Position numbers and translations under genes: made by a program
Notes under the pieces: generated by a model
Told to the model about the DNA's origin: nothing
The model's input: only the letters and a program-made list of their open reading frames with translations
Databases searched by the model: none
Part shown: in pieces, positions 55,895 through 64,000 of the stretch
How positions within the stretch are numbered: the stretch's first letter is position 1
How the letters are laid out: each line of letters begins with the position of its first letter
Assembly (NCBI GenBank): GCA_963777325.1
Contig: CAVZQE010000002.1
Coordinates: 1 to 64,000, forward strand
Direction: 5' to 3'
Source of the DNA: JAFAXA01 sp963777325
GTDB lineage: Bacteria; Pseudomonadota; Alphaproteobacteria; Acetobacterales; Acetobacteraceae
DNA: 64,000 nt

Positions 55895-56845
55895 ATGACC
55901 CACGCGCGCGCGGCGGAGGATCTGGCCGAAGAGGCGGGTCTTTCGCCGAAGAGCGTGCGCAAGCTGCTCGATCGCTACCGGATCACGCAGGGCGCGAGGT
56001 TCCGGCTCAAGGATCACGATCCAGGGGACACGGCGGGGCTTTCTCTCGATAAAAAGGAAGGCCGCGTGCTGCTCGAAGGCGGCATTCAGCGGCTGATCTC
56101 ACTTCAGGAACGGCTTTACGCCCAGAACAGCTGGGCGCTCCTGTGCTGCTTCCAGGCGATGGACGCGGCCGGCAAGGACAGCGCCATCAAGCACGTCATG
56201 TCGGGCGTGAACCCGCAGGGCGTGCAGGTCACGAGCTTCAAGGCGCCGGGGCCTGAGGATCTCGACCACGATTTCCTGTGGCGGATCAATCGCGCCCTTC
56301 CCGAACGCGGCCGGATCGGCATCTTCAACCGCAGCCAGTACGAGGAAGTGCTCGTTGTCCGCGTGCATCCCGAGCTGCTGGATCGCCAGCATCTGCCCAA
56401 GAGCCGGGTGACCAAGCATATCTGGGACGAAAGGCTGGAGGCGATCGCGATGCACGAGAAGTACCTCGCGCGGCAGGGAATGGTCGTCCTCAAATTCTTC
56501 CTCCATCTGTCGCGGGAGGAACAGAAGCGCCGCTTTCTCAACCGTCTGGACGAGCCATCCAAGAACTGGAAGTTCGAGCCCGGCGATCTGGCCGAGCGGC
56601 GGTTCTGGGACGCCTACATGGAGGCGTATGAGGCGGTGATCCGTGCAACCGCCGCCCCGCATGCGCCGTGGTTCGTCGTGCCGGCCGACCATAAGTGGCT
56701 CACGCGGCTGGTCGTCGTCACCGCAATCGTGGCGGCGCTGGACGAGCTCGATCTCGGGTTTCCGGAGTTGGCCGGGGAGGCCCGGGCGGGTCTCGCCCAG
56801 GCGCGCGCCGTGCTGGAGGAGGAGGCCGGTTCGCCCGATGGGTAG
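55895..56845 (+). CDS. ppk2: Polyphosphate kinase 2 family protein
   Basis: PPK2-type phosphotransferase, 316 residues, moving phosphate between polyphosphate and nucleotides. Walker A is FQAMDAAGKDSAIKHVMSG (about residues 88-106), followed by VQVTSFKAPGPEDLDHDFLW, the lid, and Walker B-like RIGIFNRSQYEEVLVVRVHP. The catalytic Arg/Lys-rich lid motif FLNRLDEPSKNWKFEPGD and WFVVPADHKWLTRLVV near the end are typical. An N-terminal helical extension of about 60 residues precedes the core. It begins 10 bp after clpA and ends at a strong hairpin. Confidence 0.92.
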   Translation: MTHARAAEDLAEEAGLSPKSVRKLLDRYRITQGARFRLKDHDPGDTAGLSLDKKEGRVLLEGGIQRLISLQERLYAQNSWALLCCFQAMDAAGKDSAIKHVMSGVNPQGVQVTSFKAPGPEDLDHDFLWRINRALPERGRIGIFNRSQYEEVLVVRVHPELLDRQHLPKSRVTKHIWDERLEAIAMHEKYLARQGMVVLKFFLHLSREEQKRRFLNRLDEPSKNWKFEPGDLAERRFWDAYMEAYEAVIRATAAPHAPWFVVPADHKWLTRLVVVTAIVAALDELDLGFPELAGEARAGLAQARAVLEEEAGSPDG

Positions 56846-56870
56846 GCCTTCTCCGTCCTGCGAGAAGGCC
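56845..56870. terminator. Bidirectional terminator hairpin
   Basis: GGCCTTCTC (56845-56853) pairs perfectly with GAGAAGGCC (56862-56870), loop of 8, between the convergent stops of ppk2 and the lipoprotein gene. CGTTT follows on the plus side. Confidence 0.75.
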
Positions 56871-56879
56871 CGTTTCCCA

Positions 56880-57233
56880 TCAGTAGGACGAAGTCGGAGC
56901 CATGTTGCTCGGCTGCCCGCTTTGCGGCCCGTTCGATCCGGTCGGGTTGGCCGCGGGCGCGCTGCTTACGCCCGTCGGCACGCTCGCGTTGGTGTTTTCG
57001 GGCGAACCGCTCATCGGTCCGTTCGAACCGGTCGGATTGAGCGCGGGCCCGTGTCTGTGGGTAACGACAACATTGGTGTTCGTGTTCCCGGGCGAGCCGC
57101 TCATCGGTCCGTTCGAACCGGTCGGATTGGCGGCCGGGCCCCCCGAAATGCCCATTCCCGCCGGCGCTCCGGCGTGATCGTTGGCGCAGGCGGCCAGTAT
57201 CAGGCAGGCCCCGATCATAAGACCGTAACGCAT
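56880..57233 (-). CDS. Small lipoprotein with Asn/Gly/Ser-rich repeats
   Basis: A 117-residue lipoprotein. The signal peptide MRYGLMIGACLILAACANDH has a clean lipobox LAAC, Cys16, followed by Ala-Asn-Asp, so outer-membrane sorting is likely. The mature part is three copies of about 20-30 residues built on NPTGSNGPMSGSPGNTN, the last degenerate (NPTGSNGPQSGQPSN), separated by short linkers (VVVTHRHGPAL, ASVPTGVSSAPA). It is low in hydrophobic residues and probably disordered. AAGGAG precedes the ATG. I recognise no family. It follows the GT4 gene on the same strand, 66 bp downstream, with a hairpin between. Confidence 0.8.
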   Translation of the reverse strand: MRYGLMIGACLILAACANDHAGAPAGMGISGGPAANPTGSNGPMSGSPGNTNTNVVVTHRHGPALNPTGSNGPMSGSPENTNASVPTGVSSAPAANPTGSNGPQSGQPSNMAPTSSY

Positions 57234-57250
57234 CGTGTTCTCCTTGAGCG

Positions 57251-57274
57251 ATTCCGGGCCGTAATGCCCGGAAT
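57251..57274. promoter_or_regulatory. 9-bp hairpin between GT4 and lipoprotein genes
   Basis: ATTCCGGGC (57251-57259) and GCCCGGAAT (57266-57274) form a perfect 9-bp stem with a 6-base loop. On the minus strand it lies 26 bases after the glycosyltransferase stop and 18 bases before the AAGGAG-ATG region of the lipoprotein. No T-run. It could be an mRNA processing or attenuation structure, or a terminator aided by Rho. Confidence 0.45.
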
Positions 57275-57299
57275 TGTCCAGTCGCGCAAACCGCCCTGC

Positions 57300-58352
57300 C
57301 TATCCAATCACCCGCAAGGATGAGCGCTGGGACGCTCCGATCGAGCGGTAGACGCGCAGATAGTCCTCCGCCATCCGTTTCGCCGTGAAGCGCGCCTCGA
57401 ATTGCGCGCGCACCCGCGCGCGGGGCAGCTTGGGCAGGCGCTCGATCGCGGCAATGGCTCCGGTCTCGTCCTCCACGATGTAGCCGGACACGCCATCGTC
57501 GATCACCTCGGGCACGGAGCCGCGGTTGTAGGCGATCACCGGCGTGCCGCAGGCCATGGCCTCGATCATGACGAGGCCGAACGGCTCGGGCCAGTCGATC
57601 GGCGTCAGGAGGGCGTGCGCCCCGCTCAAGAAATCGGCCTTCTGCGCGTCGTTGATCTCGCCGACTAGTTCGACCCCCGGCTCCTTCAGCATCGGGCGGA
57701 TCACCTCGTCGAAATAGGCCTGGTCCACCCGGTCGATCTTAGCCGCCATCTTCAGCGGGATGCCGGCGCGGCGGGCGATGCGGATGGCGCGATCGGGACA
57801 CTTCTCCGGGCAGATCCGGCCGAGGAAGGCGAGGTAGGACGGCCTGACCGGCTTGGGCGTGAGGAGGCCGACGGGAAGCCCGTGCAGCACGGTCGCCGCA
57901 AACCGGGCCTGCGGCAGCGGGCGGCGTTGGCTGTCCGAGATCGAGACCACGGGGACATGCGGGAAGCGGGCGAAGACCGGCTGCAACTCCGGCAGGTCGA
58001 GCCGGCCGTGCAGCGTCGTCACGAACGGCGTGCGCTGGCGGGTGAACAACGGGAACGACCAGTAGTCGAGATGGAAATGCAGCACGTCGAACTGGTCGGC
58101 CATCTCGCGCACGGTTTCGAGCAGCAGGAAATGCGGCGCCACGGTATCGCGCACGCCCGGATCGAGCCGGAGCGCCTTCGGCCACACCGCTTCCAGGCGG
58201 GCGGAGGTCTCCGAATCCCCGCTCGCGAACAGGGTCACGTCGTGGCCGAGCGCCACCAGTTCTTCCGTCAGGAATGAGACCACGCGCTCGGTGCCGCCAT
58301 AGAGCTTGGGCGGGACGGCCTCGTGCAGCGGGGCGATTTGGGCGATGCGCAT
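57300..58352 (-). CDS. Family 4 glycosyltransferase
   Basis: GT-B fold glycosyltransferase, 350 residues. The N-terminal domain opens MRIAQIAPLHEAVPPKLYGG with the usual GGTERVV donor/acceptor loop. The C-terminal domain holds YLAFLGRICPEKCPDRAIRI, EINDAQKADFLSGAHALLTP and IDWPEPFGLVMIEAMACGTP, the family 4 EPFGxxxIEAMAxG motif for nucleotide-sugar binding, then IAYNRGSVPEVI. Cytosolic face of the membrane; substrate unknown. Frame intact. It is divergent from the ABC exporter at 58518, across 165 bp of apparently non-coding sequence. Confidence 0.92.
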   Translation of the reverse strand: MRIAQIAPLHEAVPPKLYGGTERVVSFLTEELVALGHDVTLFASGDSETSARLEAVWPKALRLDPGVRDTVAPHFLLLETVREMADQFDVLHFHLDYWSFPLFTRQRTPFVTTLHGRLDLPELQPVFARFPHVPVVSISDSQRRPLPQARFAATVLHGLPVGLLTPKPVRPSYLAFLGRICPEKCPDRAIRIARRAGIPLKMAAKIDRVDQAYFDEVIRPMLKEPGVELVGEINDAQKADFLSGAHALLTPIDWPEPFGLVMIEAMACGTPVIAYNRGSVPEVIDDGVSGYIVEDETGAIAAIERLPKLPRARVRAQFEARFTAKRMAEDYLRVYRSIGASQRSSLRVIG

Positions 58353-58517
58353 GGAACGACGGTCTCCTGCAAATGCTGATGATGGTGCAACGCGATAATC
58401 AGGGCGAAAAAGCGGCGGACCCTGCCCTACTATCGCGATGTTCGCGGTGTCCTATCCGGGCTTGGCGGGAAGACGACCGCTGTTTCCAATGCTCTAGCCG
58501 TCTCAGGATCAAGCCCG

Positions 58518-60321
58518 ATGCCGCTTTCAAACGATCCGAATATTGAGTTGGTGGGCCTCTCGCACCGCCCCGTCGCCTTCATGTGGCGGTATGTCCGCCG
58601 TCACCCGATCGGCCACGCGGTCATCCTGCTGGGCGTCATGGCGGGCGTCGCCTGCGGCATCGGCTCGCAATACGCGGTCAAGCATCTGGTGGACGTATTG
58701 TCCGCCGGGCCGGGCGGCGCAATCTGGGCGGCCTTCGGCATCCTCGCCGGCCTGATCGCGCTCGATAACGTGATGTGGCGGGTCGCGGGGTGGCAAGCGA
58801 CGCACACCTTCGTCAACGTCAGCGGCGACCTGCGGCGCGACCTCTTCGGACACCTCACCGGCCACTCCCCCACCTATTTCGCGGATCGCTCACCCGGCAC
58901 GCTTGCCGGCCGCGTCACCTCCACGGCCAACGCGATCTACACGGTGCTGAGCACCTTCTCCTGGAACGTGCTGCCGCCCTGCGCCGCCATCGTCGGCTCG
59001 ATCTTCGTGCTGGCGTCGGTCAGCCCGGTCATGGCGCTGGCCCTGGTGGCGTCGGCGATCGTGCTCGGCGCGGTCATCATCCGGCTCGCGTCCGGCGGCC
59101 GCCGCCTGCATCGCGCGTACGCGGCGGACGCCGCGTCCGTGGACGGCGAGTTGGTGGACGTCATCAACAACATGCCGCTGGTGCGGGCCTTCGGCGCGAC
59201 GCTGAGGGAGCGCAGCCGGTTCGCCGACAGCGTGCAGCGGGAAATGACGGCCCGTGGCCGCAGCCTGCGCTATCTCGAGAAGCTGCGCCTGTTCCACGCC
59301 GGCTGCACCGCGCTGCTCAGCGCCGGCCTGCTCGGCTGGGGCATCATGCTCTGGCAGAGCGGGCAGGCCAGCACCGGCGACGTCGTGCTCATCAGCACGA
59401 TGGGATTCACGATCCTGCACGGCACCCGTGATCTGGCCGTCGCGCTCGTCGAACTCGATCCAGCACGTCGCGAGGCTGTCGGAAGCGGTCTCCACGCTGC
59501 TCGTCCCGCATGACCTGCGCGACTTCGAGAAGGCGCATGTGCTCCGGGGCGCGCGCGGTTCGGTGGAGTTCGCCGGCGTCGACTTCGCCTATCCCGGCGC
59601 GGCTCCGGTGCTGCGCGACTTCCGGGTCCGGATCGAGCCTGGCGAGCGCGTCGGTCTGGTCGGCCGGTCCGGCTCGGGAAAGTCTACCGTGCTCTCGCTG
59701 CTGCAGCGGTTCCGCGACGTGAGCGGCGGCGCGGTGATGATCGACGGCAAGAACATCGCCGATCTGACCCAGGAGAGCCTGCACGCGGCGATCTCGGTGG
59801 TGCCGCAGGAGGTAATGCTGTTCCACCGGTCGGTGCTCGAGAACATCCGCTATGGCAAGCCGGACGCGACCGACGAGGAGGTCCATGCGGCGGCGGAGGC
59901 GGCGGGCTGCGACTTCATCCCAGCGCTGTCGGAAGGGTTCGAGACGATCGTCGGCGATCGCGGCGTCAAGCTGTCGGGCGGCCAGCGCCAGCGCCTCGCC
60001 ATCGCTCGCGCCTTCCTGCGCGACGCGCCGATCCTGTTGCTCGACGAGGCGACGAGCGCGCTCGACACAGAGTCCGAGCAGGCCGTGCAGCGGGCGCTCG
60101 ACCGGCTGATGACCGGACGAACGGTGATCGCGGTCGCGCACCGCCTCTCCACGCTGCAGAACTTCGACCGCATCCTGGTCATGCAGTCCGGCCAGGTGCT
60201 GCAGGACGGACCGCCGCGGGTCATCGAAAACACGCCCGGCCCGTATCGGGATCTGATCCGGCGGCAGGCCTTCCAGGTGATCGAGACGCCGTCGCCGGAG
60301 GCAAAAGCCAAGGCTGCCTAA
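58518..60321 (+). CDS. ABC exporter, fused permease-ATPase (one frameshift)
   Basis: Type IV half-transporter of about 601 codons. A six-helix permease (residues about 35-320) includes TYFADRSPGTLAGRV and VVLISTMGFTILHGTRDLAV. One extra base near 59460 (GTCGAACTCGATCCAG) shifts the frame; after it comes IQHVARLSEAVSTLLVPHDL, then the ATPase: Walker A GRSGSGKSTVLSLL, Q-loop VVPQEVMLFHRSV, signature LSGGQRQRLAIARA and Walker B ILLLDEATSALD, with the H-loop in VIAVAHRLSTL. It should work as a homodimer exporting lipid, peptide or drug. A downstream gene with an ABC-type partner is not seen. Confidence 0.9.
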
Positions 60322-60416
60322 GCGCAGGTGCATCGGCGTTGACGCGGAACCGCCTCCGTCCGGGGGCGGCCCTCGTTTGACCCAAGCCGTCTGCCTTGCA
60401 TTGTCTCGCGACGGCC

Positions 60417-60560
60417 ATGCTAGACCAGCCGGCCGCCTATGCCTCCCGCTTGCGGGTCAGGGTGGAAGGGCTTCGACTTGTGGTGGGCTGGCTGACGGCC
60501 GTGCCGGGCGCCGCAGTTGGGCGGCTGCGGGAGCACTGGCGCGTGCGGCGGGCGCTATGA
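60417..60560 (+). CDS. Small basic hypothetical protein
   Basis: A 47-residue frame starting MLDQPAAYASRLRVRVEG, with a hydrophobic middle (LVVGWLTAVPGAAVG) and an Arg-rich tail, 96 bp after the ABC exporter. It could be a small membrane-associated protein or chance. No ribosome site of note and no family recognised. Apart from this, 60322-60664 holds nothing I can support. Confidence 0.25.
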   Translation: MLDQPAAYASRLRVRVEGLRLVVGWLTAVPGAAVGRLREHWRVRRAL

Positions 60561-60676
60561 GCCTCCATCCTCAACGAGAGGGGTGGAGCTCACAGTCAAT
60601 CTCATAAATAAAGTCGCGCTACACGAACGAGGGCATCACGGATCTTAGCCGACCGACTGCGGGCCTCGGGCTTGCC

Positions 60677-60908
60677 GTGATGATGCTGAGTTTAGCAGGG
60701 GGTGTAGCAGGGGCCTGCAGCTATGTGAAATCCGAGAATTTTGACGCGGGCGCGCAACCTGAACGCCTCAAGCAACTGCAAGAGCGAGTTAACACCGTTG
60801 AGACGGAGTACCGAGGAACTCAGAACACAAATCTCGCGTGTGAAACAACGGTTTGTTGCATTCGATAATTTCCTTTTCAGCAATCCAACGGCACATACAG
60901 ACACTTAG
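60677..60908 (+). CDS. Lipoprotein-like coiled-coil remnant (frameshifted)
   Basis: Starts MMMLSLAGGVAGACSYVKSE, a hydrophobic run ending in a Cys that could be lipidated though the -3 residue is not ideal. A helix follows (QPERLKQLQERVNTVETE). After a frame change near 60810 it continues TEELRTQISRVKQRFVAFDN, ending AHTDT-stop, so the coiled coil goes on in the second frame. About 77 residues. The sequence is AT-richer than its surroundings, which with its isolation suggests transfer or decay. The real start may be upstream of 60677 because the n-region has no basic residue. Confidence 0.35.
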
Positions 60909-61183
60909 CTCCAATGTGCAAATAGGAATGCAAACGCGCAAAAAGCCCTCGTGGACGCTTCCCTGAAACCGCCAAACCGCTGCCGACGAAGTGTGTGGAA
61001 CTCGTGGAGGAAGCCAGGACGGGGGAGGCGAGAAACCGGAATGGGGACGACCTCCTGGGAGTCCGCTATCAGAGAAGAAGCACCGGGATTGATCGAGAAA
61101 CTCGGTCGCAGCCAAGCTTTAAGATAGCTCCCGAGACGGAACGGGATGCTCGGATAACCGTGCCACGGCGAGGACGACGGGCC
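60909..61183. other. Stretch without a supported gene
   Basis: About 275 bases, AT-richer at its left end (GTGCAAATAGGAATGC, CAAAAAGCCC). No credible reading frame, hairpin terminator or RNA gene is visible. It separates the small coiled-coil ORF from the hydratase gene. Confidence 0.4.
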
Positions 61184-61987
61184 ATGCGTGACGCGAACGC
61201 GGCAGAGGACGCGGTTCAGCTAGCAAGCCGGGCGTTGTCGCTTGCCTGGCAGAGTCCCGCGCCCTGCGATCCGGTGCGCCCGCCAATGAGGCGCATGGCC
61301 TTGACGCCGCCGATGCCGTGCAGCAGGCCATGATCGAGACGGCGCTGGCGTCGGGACGACGCGTTACGGGCCGCAAAGTCGGCCTGACCGCGCCCGCGGA
61401 ACAGCTGCAACTCGGTGCCGATCAGCCGGATTGCGGGGTGCTGCTAAGCGACATGGAGCATGGCGACGGGATCGAAATCCCGCTCTCGTCCCCGATCCAG
61501 CCGGAGTTGAAGCCGAGATCGCCTTTGGCACTGAAGCGCGATCTCGGCATGGACATACCCGCGTTCGGCGAGGTGCTGCGTGCCGTCGCCCACGCCGTTC
61601 CGGCAATCGAGATCGCGGACAGCTGCGTGCGGGACTGGGGAATCTCGATCCACGATACGACTGCGGGCAATGCCTCGGCCGGGCTGTATGTGCTTGGAGG
61701 GACAGTACGGAAGCTGCAGCAACTCGATCTCAGGCTGTGCGGCATGGCTAATCGAGAACCGGGGCGAGCCGGTCTCGAATGGCTGCGGCGCGGGTTGTCT
61801 CGGCAATCCGCCGAACGCCCGGGCTTGGCTCGAGCGGCGCATGCGCGCGCTCGGTCAGCCGTTGCGTGCGGGCGAGGTCATCTTGACGGGCGCGCTCGGT
61901 CCTATGGCGCCGGCGCGGCCGGGCGAGGCGTACGAGGCGCGCATCTCGGGTCTCCCCAGCGTCGCCGCCGTCTTCAGCAGAGAGTGA
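61184..61987 (+). CDS. 2-keto-4-pentenoate hydratase-like protein (frameshifts)
   Basis: FAH-superfamily hydratase of the catechol meta-cleavage pathway (XylJ/DmpE/MhpD type). Start MRDANAAEDAVQLASRAL; after a break near 61250 it reads LDAADAVQQAMIETALASGR, RKVGLTAPAEQLQLGADQPD, IPAFGEVLRAVAHAVPAIEI and DSCVRDWGISIHDTTAGNAS. After a second near 61748 it reads IENRGEPVSNGCGAGCLGNP and AGEVILTGALGPMAPARPGE. The metal-ligand Glu pair of the family falls in the PxLKxxL and AIEIAD regions. The whole span is 268 codons, in frame, with balancing indels. It adds water to 2-hydroxypentadienoate. It is followed by dmpH-like and tautomerase genes. Confidence 0.82.
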
Positions 61988-61992
61988 TCCGC

Positions 61993-62253
61993 ATGGCCGA
62001 GATCGACGTCGCGCCGATGGCCGAGCGGCTGGACGAGGCGGCCCGCCGGGCACGGGCGACGCCTCAGCTCTCGCGCGAGGTCGCCTTCGGCCTCGAGGAC
62101 GCCGACGGCGATCCAGAGGCAAGCATCGCGCGACGGATAGGGCGCGGCGAGCGGCAACTCGGCATGAAGATGGGCTTCACGAGCCGCGCCAAGATGGTGC
62201 AGATGGGCTTCTCCGAAATGACCTGGGGGCGGCTGAGGGATGCGATGCTGTGA
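61993..62253 (+). pseudogene. Truncated 4-oxalocrotonate decarboxylase-like gene
   Basis: Only the first 86 residues of a DmpH/XylI-type decarboxylase: MAEIDVAPMAERLDEAARRA, then RQLGMKMGFTSRAKMVQMGF and MTWGRLRDAML-stop. The normal protein has about 260 residues and the core catalytic part is missing. After the stop there are 45 bases and then the tautomerase, so the remaining 500 or so bases are absent, not merely out of frame. The start is 5 bp after the hydratase stop, as in intact operons. Real deletion or assembly collapse. Confidence 0.7.
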
Positions 62254-62301
62254 TGTGCAGACGCTCGGCCGTGTTCAGTTTTGGGTTCAGGGAGACGCAT
62301 G

Positions 62302-62538
62302 ATGCCAATCGTCCATATCACGCTCGTGGAAGGCCGCTCCACCGAGGACGTGCAGCGCTGCCTCAAGGCGGTGACCCAGGCCGTGCAGGAGTCGCTCGGG
62401 GCGCCGCCGCCGACGATCCGCGTATTCGCAACTCAGGTTCCGCCGGAGCACTACGCTATCGGCGGCCGCACGCGTCAGGAGATCGACCGCGAGAAGGAGG
62501 AGGGGGGGCCGGGCATGCTGGGGCGAGACAGGAACTGA
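62302..62538 (+). CDS. 4-Oxalocrotonate tautomerase family protein
   Basis: A 78-residue tautomerase. The start at 62302, not 62299, is chosen because Pro must directly follow the initiator Met to become the catalytic Pro1: PIVHITLVEGRSTEDVQ. The Arg pair of the family falls in GRS and in a later TRQEID stretch. It is slightly longer than the 62-residue classic enzyme, with a C-terminal GPGMLGRDRN. It isomerises 2-hydroxymuconate-type dienols and follows the hydratase and the truncated decarboxylase, completing three consecutive steps of aromatic meta-cleavage. Confidence 0.88.
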   Translation: MPIVHITLVEGRSTEDVQRCLKAVTQAVQESLGAPPPTIRVFATQVPPEHYAIGGRTRQEIDREKEEGGPGMLGRDRN

Positions 62539-62695
62539 CACGCTTCCAGGCAGGGATCGTGGCCGTAGACCCGCTCCCAACCGGCTTCGCTCCCGAGATG
62601 AGGCAGTACGGCATTCGTATCCGGTGTGCCAAGGACGGCCTTTCATGCCGCGACCGTTCTGGAAGTCGTCGGGATGAGCCCACCCGTTATGAACA

Positions 62696-63409
62696 ATGCT
62701 CAACCTTTACGGTAGCGAGGCGGAGGCGTCTTTGATCGGACAGAACTGGGTTCTTGCCTCGTTGCTGGCGTCGCAAAACCGGCCCGGTTTGTTGCGCGCG
62801 TTGAGCCGGCTGAAGGCCGGGCCCTATCGATATGACAAGCAGCAATGGGAGGACGAGTTCGCCTCGGGCGGCTGGGATTTCCTGCACAATTCGCTTGAGC
62901 GGCACCGCAACGCCGTGCTTGCCGGCTGCATCGACAGCTACGCGCCCGAAGGCTCCGTGCTCGAAGTGGGTTGCGGCAATGGCGGGCTGCATCAGGCGTT
63001 GCGACTGAACCGCCATCGTTCCTACCTCGGAGTCGATGTATCCGAGACCGCGATCGCCCGCGCGAACGAAGCGCAGGATGACAGGGCGTCCTTCACGGTG
63101 GCCCCGGCCGAGACGTTCGAACCCCCTGAGCACTTCGACGCGATCGTCTTTGCGGAGACACTGTATTACCTTGCCGATCCGGCGGCTCAAGCCGCCCGCT
63201 ACGCCCGTTCCCTGAATCCAGGCGGGTTCCTGTTCGTCTCGATGGCGCTGTGTGGGCTGCGAGACGGATTATGGAAGCTCTCGATCTGGCAAGATCTGCG
63301 CGAACGCTTCGAGACAGAAAACGAAGTCGACCTGTACTTTCCCGGCAATGACCGCGCCGGGTCGGTCGCGTGGACGGTCAAGGTCTTGAAGCCGCGTCAC
63401 CCGGCCTAG
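62696..63409 (+). CDS. Class I SAM methyltransferase
   Basis: A 237-residue methyltransferase. Motif I VLEVGCGNGGLHQAL (about residues 88-102), post-I YLGVDVSETAIARA (about 113-126) and the AIVFAETLYYLAD (motif II/III region) are clear. An N-terminal helical part of about 60 residues includes YRYDKQQWEDEFASGGWDFL, which recalls NodS-like N-methyltransferases or bacterial tellurite/nodulation-type enzymes. Substrate not predictable. Frame intact, standing alone. Confidence 0.82.
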   Translation: MLNLYGSEAEASLIGQNWVLASLLASQNRPGLLRALSRLKAGPYRYDKQQWEDEFASGGWDFLHNSLERHRNAVLAGCIDSYAPEGSVLEVGCGNGGLHQALRLNRHRSYLGVDVSETAIARANEAQDDRASFTVAPAETFEPPEHFDAIVFAETLYYLADPAAQAARYARSLNPGGFLFVSMALCGLRDGLWKLSIWQDLRERFETENEVDLYFPGNDRAGSVAWTVKVLKPRHPA

Positions 63410-63435
63410 CCCATCATCGTGCTTCGTCGCGAAGC

Positions 63436-64000
63436 TTAGCCCCGCAGCAGACCCCATTGCCGCAGCGCATCGGCGAGGCCGGCCGCCTGGCAATCCGTCA
63501 GCGGCCATGCGCCCGGCGGGCGAACGTGGCCGCAATCGTCCCCGAGCAGCTGCAGCGCGGCTTTCACCACGGTGACATTGGTGCCGTTGTTCTCCTCGGC
63601 GCGCAGCTCCTCGAATGCGTTCATCGTCGCGATCAGCTTATTCGCGCGGGCGTAATCGCCGGCTTCGAGTGCCGCGTGAATCGCGACCGAGTGCTCGGGC
63701 CAGACGTTGATCAGGCCCGAGGTGAAGCCGCGCGCCCCGACGGCGCAGAGCGGCGGCGCCCAGGTCTCGGCGAGGCCGCCCACCCAGACGATCCTGGGGT
63801 CGGAGCGCCGGATCGCCTCGGCAAGCCGCAGCGGCGTGGGAGAGGCCCATTTCACGCCGGCGACGCCGGGGATGGCGCAGAGCCGCTCGATCGCATCGAG
63901 GCCGATATTGTCGTTGCGAAGATAGAGCACGACCGGCAAGCCCTGCCCGGCCTCTGCGACGCGGCTTACATACTCAACGACGCCGCGCGGCGACACGAAC
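63436..64000 (-). CDS. DapA-family dihydrodipicolinate synthase-like protein (partial)
   Basis: The C-terminal 188 residues of a TIM-barrel aldolase/lyase of the DHDPS family; the gene runs off the window. Visible: GLPVVLYLRNDNIGLDAIER, IPGVAGVKWASPTPLRLAEA with the Schiff-base Lys in GVKW, VGGLAETWAPPLCAVGARGF and TSGLINVWPEHSVAIHAALE. The GVKWASP and GLINVWPE variations resemble the 5-dehydro-4-deoxyglucarate dehydratase or related branch rather than true DapA. The stop is at 63436, 26 bp past the end of the methyltransferase (convergent). Confidence 0.85.
   Translation of the reverse strand, partial: FVSPRGVVEYVSRVAEAGQGLPVVLYLRNDNIGLDAIERLCAIPGVAGVKWASPTPLRLAEAIRRSDPRIVWVGGLAETWAPPLCAVGARGFTSGLINVWPEHSVAIHAALEAGDYARANKLIATMNAFEELRAEENNGTNVTVVKAALQLLGDDCGHVRPPGAWPLTDCQAAGLADALRQWGLLRG

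Noticed and set aside
61993..62253. The 86-residue decarboxylase-like ORF as a real mini-protein
   Set aside because: It is a clean N-terminal third of a 260-residue enzyme, lacks the catalytic core, and sits in the operon place of the full gene.
63115..63130. GTTCGAACCCCC resembling a tRNA T-loop
   Set aside because: It is inside an intact methyltransferase gene and no acceptor stem or anticodon arm can be folded around it.

Overview
This window is a high-GC chromosomal segment from an alphaproteobacterium. The evidence is a GcrA cell-cycle regulator, an aa3-type cytochrome oxidase operon with CtaB, CtaG and a tiny assembly protein, the order purS-purQ-purL followed by bolA and grxD, and a phasin with a PhaR-like operator. 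The Rhodospirillales (for example Acetobacteraceae) would fit, but that rank is inference. I see no rRNA, tRNA, CRISPR array, insertion sequence or prophage.

Layout. 0-6.8 kb: an SDR oxidoreductase divergent from an FGGY sugar kinase, a DUF4126 membrane protein, a flavin disulfide oxidoreductase, and an acyl-CoA synthetase/enoyl-CoA hydratase pair. 6.8-16.2 kb: a divergent locus of two transglutaminase-like proteins, two circularly permuted ATP-grasp proteins and two alpha-E domains, with a strong sigma-54-like promoter in its central divergent region. This is a predicted but biochemically obscure peptide-ligation system and the best candidate here for little-known biology. 16.2-22.6 kb: WrbA, an amidohydrolase/MFS pair, a zinc-ribbon metallopeptidase of a type often found near such loci, and a GH15 glucan hydrolase. 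22.6-27.7 kb: an unrecognised lipoprotein-like ORF, a coiled-coil membrane protein and a secreted protein in a tight run, then a serine hydrolase and an HSL-type esterase. 27.7-34 kb: gcrA, a cold-shock protein, a methyltransferase and ctaC-ctaD-ctaB-small protein-ctaG.

34-40 kb: cysS, DUF305, trmJ, rpsD, a hendecad-repeat coiled-coil membrane protein coupled to prfC, and two decayed genes. 40-49 kb (minus strand): purB, an NRDE protein, purC, purS, purQ, purL, bolA, grxD, a glycosyltransferase and a DUF1264 protein. 49-53 kb: TerC, map, a D,D-carboxypeptidase with SPOR domain, and a phasin. 53-58.4 kb: clpS, clpA, ppk2, a repeat-bearing lipoprotein and a GT4 glycosyltransferase. 58.5-64 kb: an ABC exporter, an AT-richer gap, remnants of a catechol meta-cleavage pathway, a methyltransferase and the end of a DapA-family gene.

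Data quality matters. Many genes carry one-base frameshifts. They are dense at about 10.2-13.5 kb and 34-52.9 kb, and isolated elsewhere. They hit essential genes (rpsD, cysS, map, purL), and in several cases the corrected length fits the family exactly, so most are probably sequencing or assembly errors rather than pseudogenes. Coordinates of such genes are given from true start to true stop across the breaks.
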